Positions 1-10,643 of a stretch of 64,000 nucleotides of DNA are shown piece after piece (position 1 is the first letter of the stretch; each line of letters starts with the position of its first letter). Both the position numbers and the translations under genes were made by a program. The DNA comes from Amborella trichopoda (taxonomy: Eukaryota; Streptophyta; Magnoliopsida; Amborellales; Amborellaceae): contig NW_006499364.1 of NCBI RefSeq assembly GCF_000471905.2, positions 6,822,009 to 6,886,008 of the forward strand. Direction: 5' to 3'. The notes beneath the pieces were generated by a model. It worked only from the letters and a program-made list of their open reading frames with translations. It was not told the DNA's origin and did no database searches.

Positions 1-396
1 TCAAGCTGCCCACTGGTCATTAAAGCAGACATCAGTGGGCTCTGCATCAAGCCTTCACTCCTTAATGAGGAAGGAGCACAACTTCACTCCAATGCACCTA
101 TCACCCAATGCAACTGCTATGTTAATATTATGGACCACTAAAAACCATCTTTATGTTCGGCATATCTTCAGAACAGTTTGCGCATAAACCTTTGGCAGAA
201 CCTGTGAGTCTGTTCCATACATCAGCTTCTACTTGATTTTAACCATTTTTGAAATTTAAACTTTTATAATTAGATATAAAAATAGATTTTGAGATAATCC
301 TAAGAACATTTTACCTCAAATTTATATACCATGATAAAATTTGAAGGTGCACCTTACCGCTACACCTACGGATGCATCCGTATGCAAACTGCTCCC

Positions 397-413
397 TATA
401 TATATATATATAT
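397..413. repeat. (TA)n microsatellite
   Basis: Seventeen bases of uninterrupted alternating T and A. It directly precedes the GC-richer block at 413-600. Confidence 0.9.
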
Positions 414-600
414 CCAGGTCAGGTCAAGTCAACCCTAACCCAGACCCCATCCCGCCCGGCAATGTAAGAGATGGACCCAGGACCAGATCTGATTTGGGTT
501 GGAGCCAAGTCAAATGGACCCAGACACGACCAGTCTGGTCCAGCATCTGGATCCAAACCTGGACCTAAGTAGGACCAGCCCCGACCCCAATGATACCCCT
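413..600. repeat. GGACC/GACCC-rich subterminal-like block
   Basis: Short degenerate motifs of the GACCCAG, GGACC and GGTCCAG kind recur many times in about 190 bases, in both orientations, inside otherwise AT-rich DNA. Such clusters of short direct and inverted motifs are common in the subterminal regions of plant hAT or Mutator-type DNA transposons. I see no terminal inverted repeat or target duplication, so the assignment is only a suggestion. Confidence 0.3.
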
Positions 601-2629
601 ATTAACAATAAGAGGACTATATTAAGTCCAATAATTCATGGCTTAATTATTATGTTCAAATTGCAAGTTGTTATTTGTGTGATCGGAGAATGGTTAGAAA
701 TATTAGCTTCAGGAAGTAAAGTTATGGTTTCCATTCCTACGTATTGTACCCATTAACAAAATCGCAAAAAAAATAGGAAAAAAACAGAAATATTTTGGCC
801 ATTTTGAAATTATTGGTACTTCATTCTAGCAATCCCCCAAAACTATGCCCATGCTCAAAAACCCAAGACCCCGACTTCTTTTTCTTTCTTTTGGGTATGT
901 CAGCAGTGGCATTCAAACCTGGAATGTGGTGTTGATGTTGTCAATTCCCTAATGATCAAGTCAGGTGCCCATACCCCATGCCTCTCACTTCCCGAAGCTC
1001 AACTTCAAGAAAAACCTCTACCTACAATATAACTACCAGTATTCTCCAAGCTTCAACCCTCTTCTGCACCCACCATCCACCAGGAGAGCCCTTAAAGCGT
1101 ACAAGCCTAATATTTCAGATTTCGCTCATTGCCAGGCACCATCATATTGCCTGATATATCAGAGCTCAAGGGCAAGATTTTAAACTTTGCTTCTAAGAAG
1201 CACTGCAACACTCAATCCTCACTATGACCACAACATGCCCTTGTTGCACACATAATCACATACCATTTCTTTCCGATCCAATCTACCAGAAGCTATCTCC
1301 TACTTACCCCATGTCCTCCCTGATGTCACCTACCAACTAATACTCTTCATTGATGTTCTACCACCATAACCCTTATACCCTTGTTCCTTCCCGTGGCTTG
1401 AAAAGAAGCTCTCAAGCATCCAATCCACATAATTTGGTGCCATTAAGTAATCTCTACTCGTAGCAAGGGAGATTGAGGCCGACACTAGCATACCTTGTGC
1501 GAGTCCCACATACGCACGTTAGCCCTCTGCAAAACCTCTTGTGTTTTCTTCTGAATCTTACAATGCTAAAATATAGGTTTTATGCTTGGTATTCTTCCTT
1601 TCACGTAAAATATTCCCTACATGTCATCCCTTCCCTTTGTTACATCTCATATGCCCTGCATGGCCTCTTAATTTACTTTTATAACAATCAATAAAAAATC
1701 TGGTCTTCATTGTGTATTTCCTCATGGCATGAAACATACCACTACTTCCACCCAACGATGCCCCTAATATGCTCTCAAGCACCCACACCTATTCTTATGT
1801 TTATTGTGAATTTAGTTTTAAGAACAACTCAATGTTATTGCCAATTATTCATTCGCTTGCAATTTCTAAATGGCATACTATAGTCTTTGAGGATAAAAAT
1901 GTGGGATAAACATAGTATCTTACTCCTGATCGAATATTTAATTTCATTAGACCATGTGTTATCCTACATCATGGCAAATGTATAACTGAAGAAAGAAAGT
2001 TAACTGTCACAAAGCTTTCCCCTAATCTTACCAGATTTATTCACTATATTGCACAACCTTTTCTTGAACACAGCACCAGCAGTAGTAATCAGCAGAAATC
2101 TTTAATGGTCTAGATTCAGAGCAACTTGCACAAAAATATTTTAATGCTCTCCTCATTCCAGACCATTGTTGACTTTTAAAGGCATATCTAATATTCTAGA
2201 AAATAGCTTGCAGAAGAAACCAAATCTCACATGTAAACTTAAAAAGATCATAAAAACAAAGGGACTGATTATGCACAGCAGATTGAGAGCCAATTTATAT
2301 CATCCAATGAAAGAAAAACTTCAAGAACCAAAACTGAACTTCATATTGACAACAGTTGATTATAAAAGACAGCCCTAGCTTTACTTGCAATAATTCAAAG
2401 GACCAAAATAACCTATAACCATGCATGCTACAGGTAGTTTTTGAGTAACCTTGGAGGCTGGAATATGTGGAGGATATCCAGCATATCCTTTCTTCATGCT
2501 AGGTTAATTATCCCATGTCATCATAAATTGAGGTAGGCCTTTTCAAAGGCCAACTTGTTGGCTTGTGAGGGAGTCCATAAAGACTCATTCCAGATTTAAG
2601 GGTCTCATCACTCATTGTGACATTCCCCA

Positions 2630-3375
2630 TTGCACTCTCATTTCTCCCCCTTCATTCTTCCTTCTATCCCCCAGCTTATTGGGTCTTTAGATCCCTTTTA
2701 TCCTCAAAACGTTTCTTTTAAGAATAGTAACAGTGACTCACTAAACTTTGATGGCTGCTTTCTAGGCAACCCAGGCGCAGTAGGCATTGGGACCATCATC
2801 AGAGACTACAATGGATGCACTCTATTCTCTTTCTCTAAATTCTTCGGGCATGCTGATTCAACACCACTGTGGCTCTTGGCCCCTACCCTCCTCGAAGGTC
2901 TCAAGAACTTCGATCGCTCTAAAAACATCATTACCTAGGCCTCAGGATCCTCAGTTACCCTTAGAGACTAGGGTATGGTTTTGACAAAATATGCCATATT
3001 TGCAGGGCTTTGCATGTCTTATGGAGACCTTTCTGGAGCGAGACCAACTTAGCAGCCGACGAACTCGCTAAAGTGAAGCAATTTGAGATGACTCACATGG
3101 AACCTTTTTGAGCTCCTAGTTCCTTTGTCCTTTTCTTTTTTGTTGGACCTACACTGGATATAGAATTTTTTGATCTACCGCTTCCCCCCTTTGTTTATAG
3201 CCCACCCAACAGGGGAGTTTTTGTCATAGAGCACCCAGTCTGTGGGTTGGCAAATTTTTTTGTACCTTGATACTTTCCTCTTAATACAAACATCAACGAA
3301 CTCTAAAAAACGAAAAAAAGGAAGAAGAAAAATAAAAATAAAAAAAAATAAAAAATAAAAAAAAATAAAAAAGGT
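2630..3375 (+). mobile_element. 5'-truncated plant LINE, RNase H domain and A-rich tail
   Basis: The plus strand encodes an RNase H of the kind found at the C-terminus of plant L1-type LINE ORF2. The start carries LNFDGCFLGNPG, GIGTIIRDYNG and LFSFSKF (about 2738-2860), then LLEGLK around the catalytic glutamate. After in-frame stops and frameshifts the C-terminal signature NLAADELAK appears just before a stop at 3109-3111. About 190 bases of 3' UTR follow, ending in a long A-rich tail (about 3305-3373). Reverse transcriptase and endonuclease are missing, so the copy is 5'-truncated, as is usual for LINE insertion. Premature stops make it a pseudogene. No target duplication was identified. 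Confidence 0.8.
3305..3373 (+). repeat. A-rich LINE tail
   Basis: A run of A interrupted by single G or T bases follows the 3' UTR of the plus-strand LINE. It has decayed from a simple poly(A) tail into AAAAAT and AAG units, which fits an old insertion. Confidence 0.75.
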
Positions 3376-3421
3376 GAAAAAGAAAAAATGCTATTAGAAA
3401 GTGTAAACACAGAAAAAATCA

Positions 3422-3880
3422 CTACAAGGTCGAAACCCTTGAATGGAGACAGAAAGGAATAGAATTTTCAATACAAATACCCTTCTTAGCCAAAGAATCA
3501 GCTCGCTCATTAGCAGCACATAACAAAAGCTTTAAGGATAACTTCCTCCCATGAATCGATTAAACACCGCTTCAACGAGGTAGGCAAATCACCAAGGATG
3601 GGGAATTAGCATGATGGCCACAGGATCGCATAAAAGGAATCACCCTCTACCAGCAAGTCCCTGCTCCTGCTAAAAACAATGGAAGCCAGTAACAAGAGCT
3701 CTAACTTCAGCTTCGCTAGGGCCACCTACCCTGATGAGGTTCATGAACATCAAAAAGGTATCACCCAAATCATCCAAACACCAGTCAAGCCAGGGTACAA
3801 AAGCTGCATCAAACCTTAGACTTAAGGCCTCCACAACACCAGCAGTTGCTGGATATGTGAAAAATAGCATTGCTGGCAAT
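3422..3880 (-). pseudogene. LINE RNase H remnant, minus strand
   Basis: Read on the minus strand, this piece carries RNase H signatures in the expected order but in different frames: SEAEVRALVTGF (about 3690-3725), then LLVEGDSFYAI (about 3605-3640), then ANERADSLAKKG (about 3477-3515), and a stop at 3422-3424. These match the glutamate, second aspartate and C-terminal aspartate regions of plant LINE RNase H. At least two frameshifts and several stops separate them. The sequence on to about 4070 may be further ORF2 of the same copy, but I recognise no motif there. Its 3' end faces the A-rich tail of the plus-strand LINE. Confidence 0.65.
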
Positions 3881-5346
3881 CATTGTTATATTATGTTGAG
3901 GTTCAGCTGCAGAGATAACCCAAATTTGTGCTCTACATGTCACCCATGAGAAGATGTTCACCCTGATTTTCTCCGTTAGGCAGAGCCAATTAATATGGTA
4001 GCCCATCAAAGATGCGGCTAATCCACATGCCCCAAATATTCGCCAAGATGCGATCTTACCTCTCAATGGCATCAGGAGGAAAAGACCAGCTGGAAAAGTT
4101 TCCGAAAAAAAGAGAGAAAAACAGCTGGATAAGAGGTCACAAAATGGAGGGAGTACTTACGTTTTAAAATAACTATGAAGGACCATGTCTCAATAACTAT
4201 GGTACAGTGCATCTGCAAAGAGGGGTCAACCAACTAGGCATTTAGTTTGTGCAAGGAACAAATGTTGGGTTTAGATATCAAGGAAACTGAGCGACTCAAA
4301 GATCAGCATCTAGGAGGTTGCCATATAACCCAGACTAGGCAGTAGGATCAAAATAATTACAGGCTTAGTTGCCAAAAGAAAAATTTCCCCACCTGCAAAA
4401 GTAATACCTAACAAACGAAGGAAACAGAGAGCCAGCCTCTACCAGGAAGAGGTACCTGGAAGTACGGATAAGTAAATAAAGAGTATAAAGCAAATTTGTC
4501 GAATTGGGAATATGTTTTTCTTTTTAGTATCAATTTTTACTGAATGTTTTTTTAATGTAGAAGTAAGAATATGTTAAGTGTCATTCTCAATACTTGTCCA
4601 GGGAAGATAACAAAATTGTTCCATAAATTGGATAGAAGGAACAATTCCAATTGGGTGAAGGGGTGCTAGCATACCGGAAACATGAAAGGAAAGGGCACAA
4701 GCACTCAAAAACAAGGTTCCCTCAATAGCTTATTATAGCTTGGTTTTAAAAGGTTGAAGGGGATGGGATAGTGGGTTATGGGGAAGAGTCCTGTTTTCGC
4801 CTCCGGTGGTCACCCCACTTTGTTTTTCTTTGTAGTTATCTTTGTTTCTTTGTATCATAGGACTAGATTTATAGTCTCTTTCAAAGAAATGTTGGTGATA
4901 AAATAAAAAGCTTCTATAGAAGATAGAATGTGGACTTAAACAAGAAATGGTGACATTTCACTTGCTAGCCTCATCTTATATAATTCAATCAGGGCTAAGT
5001 TTTCGGTTCTTGCACCTGACTGAAAACTTTTCTACTAACTTTTTAAAGATGGGTAACTTCTCATGATTATGAGAATAGGGTTTTCTTTAAATCCAAGTCT
5101 TTTACAAAGTAGCTTGTGTCGGTTCAGTTTTCTTTTTAAATGTCAAAACATTCCCAATGGAAAACATAACTTTGAAATGAAATTGCAAGCACTCCAAATC
5201 ATAACAAGTTTAACAAAGCACCTGAACCATAGAATGAAACTCAACAAAAGCACGTTAGGCCCCAAGATAGTCTTTTTTGTGATGAACCATCCGCGACAAG
5301 AGAACCAAAACATAGAATTAATCAGATTACTCATAATTAAACCTAC
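3881..5346. other. No gene recognised; possible intron of the RING-like gene
   Basis: If the exon at 5347-5701 belongs to a functional gene, this interval must be intron, because transcription runs toward lower coordinates and no further exon was found here. I looked for RING-finger cysteine spacing on the minus strand and did not see it. Overlapping open frames at 5063-5350 and 5143-5568 look like shadows. Confidence 0.4.
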
Positions 5347-5701
5347 CTGAAACACTAGTGTTGAAGTCATCACTATCATGAGGGTGAACCGGAGACTTCG
5401 TCCATGTGGGTGTTCTATAACTCTCCATAGGACTCTCACCATTTGAAATCGTTCCGGAACCAAACTCACCCTTGAATTCAGAAGCCATGTTCCCACTGCT
5501 ACGACCAGACATATCTCGATGAGCCTGCACCGAACTGTCCACACTAGTCTCAACATGTGACCTTCCATCCCATTGAAAGCTCCATGAAGGAGAATGCATG
5601 GAGTTTACTTGATTATATTGCATATAAGGAACAGGAGATGGTGCATTATTTGATTGGGTTAAGGTTTTCTCTCTTGCAGCAACACAACAAATCGAACCCA
5701 T
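5347..5701 (-). CDS. First coding exon, probable RING-type E3 ligase family protein (partial)
   Basis: The ATG at 5701 sits in CTCACCATGGG, a good plant initiation context. The exon encodes about 118 residues starting MGSICCVAAREKTL, with SPSWSFQWDGRSHVE near residue 42 and ESPMESYRTPTWTKSP near residue 90. This order (a short cysteine-containing N-terminus that could be lipidated, a WSF-WD block, then a Ser/Pro-rich tract) resembles plant RING/U-box superfamily proteins of about 400 residues whose RING finger lies far downstream; I recall this family but could not search. The frame ends at a strong splice donor, CAG followed by GTAGGT, at 5347/5346. The RING exons are not in the window between 1 and 5346, so the gene may continue beyond the left edge through an intron with LINE copies, or it may be truncated. 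Confidence 0.6.
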
Positions 5702-6970
5702 GGTGAGTGTGTTATAGAAGGACTGTTCTACAGTAGCATAACCCAACTAAAAATCCAATGACAAGGATTATAAAACAACCGTTTCGGCCCCTTATAACTC
5801 ACAGGGAATATCTTGTTGTTGACCCTTATAACTCACAGAGAATATCTTGTTGTTGACATGTCGATCAAGAGACGTGATAAACCATTTACAATATCAACAA
5901 GATGATCATAAATCACATGGATGATCACTTCAATTGGTTGTGTCACTCAAAAACCCTCAAAGGTCCATAAATCACTTGCAATTCCCTGAAAGATGATCTT
6001 CAGCCGCGCAAAAATCCTTCAAATTGTCACCAGTTGCATTACGAAATAAGGCACCAAGGAATCAATTAATGTTCTTACATGCATGAATCCTTCAAGATGC
6101 CAACAAGCACTAGAATTGGATAGAATTTATTCAAAACCCCTTCCCCTGTAAACCGTCATGAGCCATGGGTCCATTCTGAATAATCCATCTTAATCAACTT
6201 TTAAGCCCTTAAATGATCTTAAACCACCAATAAATCCCCATTAGAAGCGCTGATTAACCAAAAAAAATTCCCATCAAAATGATCGTAAGCGACTAACTAT
6301 TCCCCCAACAAATATGATCAATCACTTGCACTTCCTTAATAAATAATACCCATCAATGGAGTACCTAGAGTCCAATCCAATTGCTGCAAGAGCCCCATAA
6401 CCCATCTGTTAAAAAAAAAAGCACAAAATGATCAAATATATCACACTCAGCCGAGAATCTAAATCATTTCATACAACTCCGGGAAAATTGCTTTCCTAAA
6501 AAACAAAGCTAAAACTTCAACTAGGCAATTCTGCAACAATATCAAATAATCAGGACCAAGCGACAACCGTCAGAGAAAGGCCACAAAGCTGCAAAAACGA
6601 TGATTCTAGGGCAACAAGTGTCTAACCCGCGACACCCTAACCCAGGAAAAACTCTAATTCTTTCCTATTGCGATGGTTAGAGAGAGAAACAGATTATAGT
6701 TAGAATTAGGAAAGAGGTAGGGGAAGAGAGAGAGTTGAAAGAAGAGGCACTGTACACTGAAATTCAAGAACTAGGGTTCTGGTTTTTCAACAAAGAGGGG
6801 GGGAGTCTTTACACTGAAATTGAAGAAGAACTTTTTATATTAGGGTTTTCAAGGGAGGGAGTTTAAGGGGAAGATGACATCATCTGAAAGACAAAAAGTC
6901 GTCTTCCAAATAAAAGAAAAGAACGAAGAAAAAGAGAGACGTGAATGAATGAATTTCGACTTTCTTGTAA
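5702..6970 (-). promoter_or_regulatory. Putative promoter, 5' UTR and leader intron of the RING-like gene
   Basis: On the minus strand a polypyrimidine tract and AG at 5747-5748 form a plausible splice acceptor 45 bases upstream of the ATG, which suggests a leader intron. A T-rich acceptor near 6405 and a GTACTC donor near 6370 could bound a small leader exon. The region at 6650-6800 is CT-rich on the minus strand, typical of plant 5' UTRs. A TATA-like TAATATAAAAAG lies at about 6828-6840, directly after a telo-box-like AAACCCTAA. Exact exon borders need transcript data. Confidence 0.4.
5788..5857. repeat. 35-bp tandem duplication
   Basis: Two adjacent copies of 35 bases, 5788-5822 and 5823-5857, differ at about one position. 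The duplication lies in the probable leader intron of the RING-like gene. Confidence 0.9.
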
Positions 6971-7169
6971 CTGAAACTAATAATTAAGTTCACCTTTATT
7001 TACTGCGAGAAATAAATGGGCTGAAGAATGCGAAGTGGGAACACGCAGAGAACGTCGCGACTTACACTATCATCTCGGCGCTTCATATGACTTACCCAAA
7101 AATAATCTCAGCGCTTCATATTATTCGCCGAAATATCCTCTTTCACCGAAGACTTTCCGGTGCTGATCC
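6971..7169. other. Distal upstream region with a short repeated motif
   Basis: ATCTCGGCGCTTCATAT and a close variant occur twice within about 40 bases (near 7073 and 7107). No gene is visible. Confidence 0.4.
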
Positions 7170-7267
7170 GAAATGGTGTCAATATTCCTTATTTTTTAAA
7201 ACATGAAGTTAAAAACTTGAAATGGTGTCAATATTCCTTATTTTTTAAAACATGAAGTTAAAAACTT
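7170..7267. repeat. 49-bp tandem duplication
   Basis: Two head-to-tail copies, 7170-7218 and 7219-7267, are essentially identical, so the duplication is recent compared with the surrounding decay. Confidence 0.9.
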
Positions 7268-8204
7268 TCATTTTCATTGGGAGTTCTATAGAAACACTTT
7301 CTAAATAAAATGGAATGGGCTGAGAAACCGATATCTCTTAGTAGGGAAAATTTTGATATTTCCACTCTAACTTTGGTTAGCCGCAATCGAGAGGGTAATT
7401 ATTGAAAATCAAACCCATAAAAAAGGGATGGGTGAAGCGCCTAAAAAAGAGAGCATTCATTCAAAAAGCGGTGTACCTAACCCCCAGGCGGATATGGGAC
7501 TTGGTCACACCGTAGACGGACCAAATAGGTGGGTTGTTCCTCGGCGCCCACCTAAGGACCCTAGGCGCCCGCCTAAAATGTATCCTAAGTGGGCACTTAG
7601 GGTACCTCGATGAGCGCCTAGGTAATTGCGCTCACTAAGGTGCAAAAATACCCATCAAGTGGTTAGTTTTAGTGTTTTCTTTTGTTTAGGTTATAAAAAA
7701 TACATGAATATGCATTTTTATGCAAAGTCTGAACTTAAAACATGATTAGTGTATACGCCTTTCCCCCTTTTGAATGTCGACTGTCAAGGTTAAGGGCAGC
7801 CGCTAGGTGCTGGGTATCTTAGATCCCTCGACTGCCTAGGCTCCGCCCGAAGTTTTTTGGAGCACCGACAGAGAGCTCAAAATTTGACCCAAAACTTGCT
7901 TAGCAAGAAAAAAAACTTATAGAGACATAAATACTAAACATTGAGATTTTTTATTTGGAACTAGAAATAAGAAATACAGAAAAACACAAAGAACATAGAG
8001 AACAAAGGGAATTTTTATTTTATGTTTTTTAATATAAAGGAGGTTACACGCATAGGGAGGTAGAACAACAGGAGGTGAGAAGATGCAAAGTCAGTTGGAA
8101 AGGAGTTATATTGGAGGACATGCACCCTAACAGTCTTCTCTTCGAACAATCTTCCACGTCTCTAAGGATATCCCTTTTAAGGGTCGTTACTCTATAACCT
8201 TCTC
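7268..8204. other. No gene seen; short GC-rich palindromic cluster
   Basis: Between about 7540 and 7625 the motif GGCGCCC(A/G)CCTA and its complement AGCGCCTAGG recur, including CCTAGGCGCC. Such clusters occur in various plant repeats, but nothing here defines an element. The remaining sequence is AT-rich without a recognisable frame. Confidence 0.4.
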
Positions 8205-8324
8205 GATGCATATCAACTTTCAGAATAATGTTTCCACCGAATTTTTTATCCAAAATAAAACACAGATGCATATCAACTTTTATAATAATGTTTCCACCTA
8301 ATTTTTTATCCAAAATAAAACATA
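8205..8324. repeat. 60-bp tandem duplication
   Basis: Two copies, 8205-8264 and 8265-8324, start at GATGCATATCAAC and differ at a few bases. The period is a multiple of three, so a minus-strand frame stays open and gives a 20-residue repeat; I regard that frame as incidental. Confidence 0.9.
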
Positions 8325-8974
8325 CAACCGCTCTTGGATTAATATACTAGAATAGGGTTGGATGAGTTCATCAAAGAACATTATATATAAAATAGGTACT
8401 CTTCTTTTATCACATGATCATCTTCTAATCATTTTCCTAATTATTTGAGGCCAGCTACAGGAATCCTAGTTTGCCATTCTACTTTATCAAGGGCCATACT
8501 TTTAGTGAGACCACAAGTCCCCTATCTTTTCTCATTACTTCCAACCAGCAATTTAAAAAATGACGAGTCGATCCAGAATGGCGTAATCGCATGGGACGCA
8601 CCGTTTTGGTGAAAAAGATGGTTGTAACAGTGAATTGTCCGAGTTGTTTGAAAAAATCTATGAATAATGCATAGCCAAAAGAAAGTCACGATATTGCTGT
8701 AGATTGTAGGTTTTCTACAATTATTGATCAATTTCAGCCTTTCCATTGCATTATTGTTCGAAATTATTCGTTTTTATTATAAAACAACAAATTTAGACAA
8801 TTGAATCACAATGTTTTTTCGTGTTTTTCACAAACACCCTAAATTCGCCATTCTGTCAATTTCGCCAGAAATATTGATTGTTTTTTGTTCGAATCAAATG
8901 GGTTTTGAAGGGAATTGTTCTTTTACAGAAGATTGTAGTAATTTTTTATGTGATTCAGCAAATATAATAGGCCG
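8325..8974. other. AT-rich DNA, no gene seen
   Basis: Only short overlapping open frames with no recognisable domain. The composition becomes more T-rich toward the repeat block at 8975. Confidence 0.5.
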
Positions 8975-9325
8975 ATTTTTTAAGAAATCAGAGGTTTTGT
9001 GAAGATCAGTTGACTGAAAAAGAAATTATGCCAATATTGAGATTTGAACCGATATGGGCAGAATTTTTTCTTGAAAATAGAGGTTTTTGTTAGAAATCCT
9101 GATCTTCATATGTCATAATAGCCTTTTTTCTTAATTTGGTCAAATTTTCAAGAAATCAGAGGGATTTTGTGAAGAACAATTGATTATGCCAATCTTGATA
9201 TCTGAGTCGATATAGGCCGAATTTTTTATTGAAAACAGAGGGGGTTTGCTTGTAATCCTGATCTTCATAAGCTATTGCAGGCTTTTTTTGCGATTAAGCA
9301 ATACTAGTTGCTCGAATTTGCAAGA
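8975..9325. repeat. Tandem pair of about 170-bp AT-rich units
   Basis: GAAGATCAGTTGA at 9001 recurs as GAAGAACAATTGA at 9171. AAGAAATCAGAGG recurs with the same offset, and CCTGATCTTCATA appears in both units. The copies are clearly diverged. They lead directly into the 313-bp repeat family at 9345. Confidence 0.75.
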
Positions 9326-9344
9326 AATCGAAGGTTGCTCAAAT

Positions 9345-9429
9345 TTTTAGGTATGCATATCTATATTTTATTGTCAATTTTATTAATGCAATAAAATCAT
9401 TTTAATTGATACATAATTATGTAGGTCAT
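9345..9429. repeat. Left piece of the 313-bp AT-rich repeat, split by element 1
   Basis: The sequence from AGGTATGCATATC to ATAATTATGTAGGTCAT matches the family units at 33489 and 33802. In those units the match continues past GTCAT into GAATGTATAATTAT, and exactly that continuation is found at 22096, after element 1. The last five bases, 9425-9429 (GTCAT), are the left target duplication; the right copy reads TTCAT at 22096-22100. Confidence 0.85.
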
Positions 9430-10626
9430 TGTTTACGCTCCGATCGGCGCCGATCTCTGGGATGAGATCTGCTCAAATCTTAGCAAAAACTGAGTTACTT
9501 TTGAAAAGGTAGATAGAGTGGAGTCGCTTGAATTATGAACTCAGAAAAGTCCCAGATCTATACAGATCCGGTCTTTTTCTGAATCCAGTGGCATCACTAG
9601 CTCCAAATCCGTATTCTGTCCTAAAAAAAATGATTCTAAATTTAATTAAATCTAATGATGAATTAATTTATAGAAAAATAAAACAAATTAGAGAATTAAA
9701 TGAAGAAAAACAAGTTAAATTAAGCAAACAAAGATATACTTACCTTTAGAATCCTGAAACCTAGAGTTTCGTGCTTGGATCAGGCCGCTCTTCCGATTTC
9801 CGCCACCATCTCTTTTTTTGGATGTCTTTGCCTATTGGAATTGGTAGATCTAAGGTTCTTTGACCTAGATCTGAGGTTCCTAAAGCAGGAGGAAAAACTG
9901 AGAATTTTAGGTAGGGTCTACCAAGGCTTTTCTTAGGATCAGAATAGAATTTCCTTAGTTTTAAAGGATTTTGGGATCTCCAAAGGTTAATATTAATTAT
10001 GAGATTTTCTCATATTTTTTGGAATTTTTTGGGAATTTTCCTAATTTTTTTGGAATTTTCTAAAGGTTTTTTCTAGTTTTTTGTATTTTTGGGTAATTTT
10101 CTAATTTCAAAAATTTCTCAGGGATTTCTTTCTTTCTTGGTCTATTTTTCATCCTATTTTTGGGTTAGGGAGATGGGGTATTTATAAGATTCAATTGATA
10201 ATTTTTCTTGATTTTTTTGGAATATTTTAGATTTATCTTGAAATTTTAGCCTTATCTATTTCAAGACAACACCTTACTGCATCATAAAACGCGTTAACTG
10301 CATCATTAGGTTGCGTCTGCATCATCACACCGTGTATGGGCATGTCAAGCCGTGTTACAGCCCGGCCTGTGTCCCGACACTTGGGTTTGAGAGAGACTAA
10401 ATTGTCATTTGTTGTATCTTTTTATCCATAGTCCGATTCAGGTGATTCTTCGACCGTTGGAAAGACCTCGAGCTCTACTTCAATTTGGGATAGGATTTGG
10501 ATAATTTTGAAGCAATTAGATTGGGTTTAGGTTTCTTATGGTCTACTAAGGTTTGTGTAGTCATTTAATACCAAAATCGAGGTTTTTAAGAGCTCCCTTA
10601 GCCATAATTTAGAGGGGGTGTCTACA
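9430..10626 (-). repeat. Element 1 3' LTR (1197 bp)
   Basis: In plus orientation it starts TGTTTACGCTCCGATC and ends GGGGGTGTCTACA; on the element strand it reads TGTAGACACC...GTAAACA. It aligns with 20923-22095 along its whole length. In about 107 compared bases (near 10378 and 21850) I count roughly 16 differences. A TATA-like CTTATAAATA lies at about 10178-10190 on the minus strand. Confidence 0.92.
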
Positions 10627-10643
10627 GTTGCCCCTCTTTTCCA
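10627..10643 (-). other. Element 1 polypurine tract
   Basis: Directly upstream of the 3' LTR on the minus strand is TGGAAAAGAGGGGCAAC. The purine-rich run next to the LTR edge is the expected plus-strand primer, and it confirms that the element lies on the minus strand. Confidence 0.75.

Larger units (their letters stand above)
1..2629. other. Intergenic AT-rich DNA, no gene seen
   Basis: Open frames here are short (up to about 85 codons), overlap on the same DNA and show no domain, splice context or codon bias that I can recognise. The stretch holds a TA microsatellite and a purine/pyrimidine-biased block, listed separately. The last 100 bases or so before 2630 may already belong to the LINE copy that follows. 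Confidence 0.6.

Noticed and set aside
3809..4072. 87-codon minus-strand frame as a separate gene
   Set aside because: It overlaps the LINE RNase H remnant in another frame; at best it is more of the same decayed LINE.
7540..7625. GGCGCC/CCTAGG palindromic cluster as a hairpin element
   Set aside because: No defined ends, target duplication or full inverted repeat; too short to support a mobile element call.
8044..8313. 89-codon minus-strand frame with a 20-residue repeat
   Set aside because: The repeat is explained by the 60-bp tandem duplication and the rest has no known motif.
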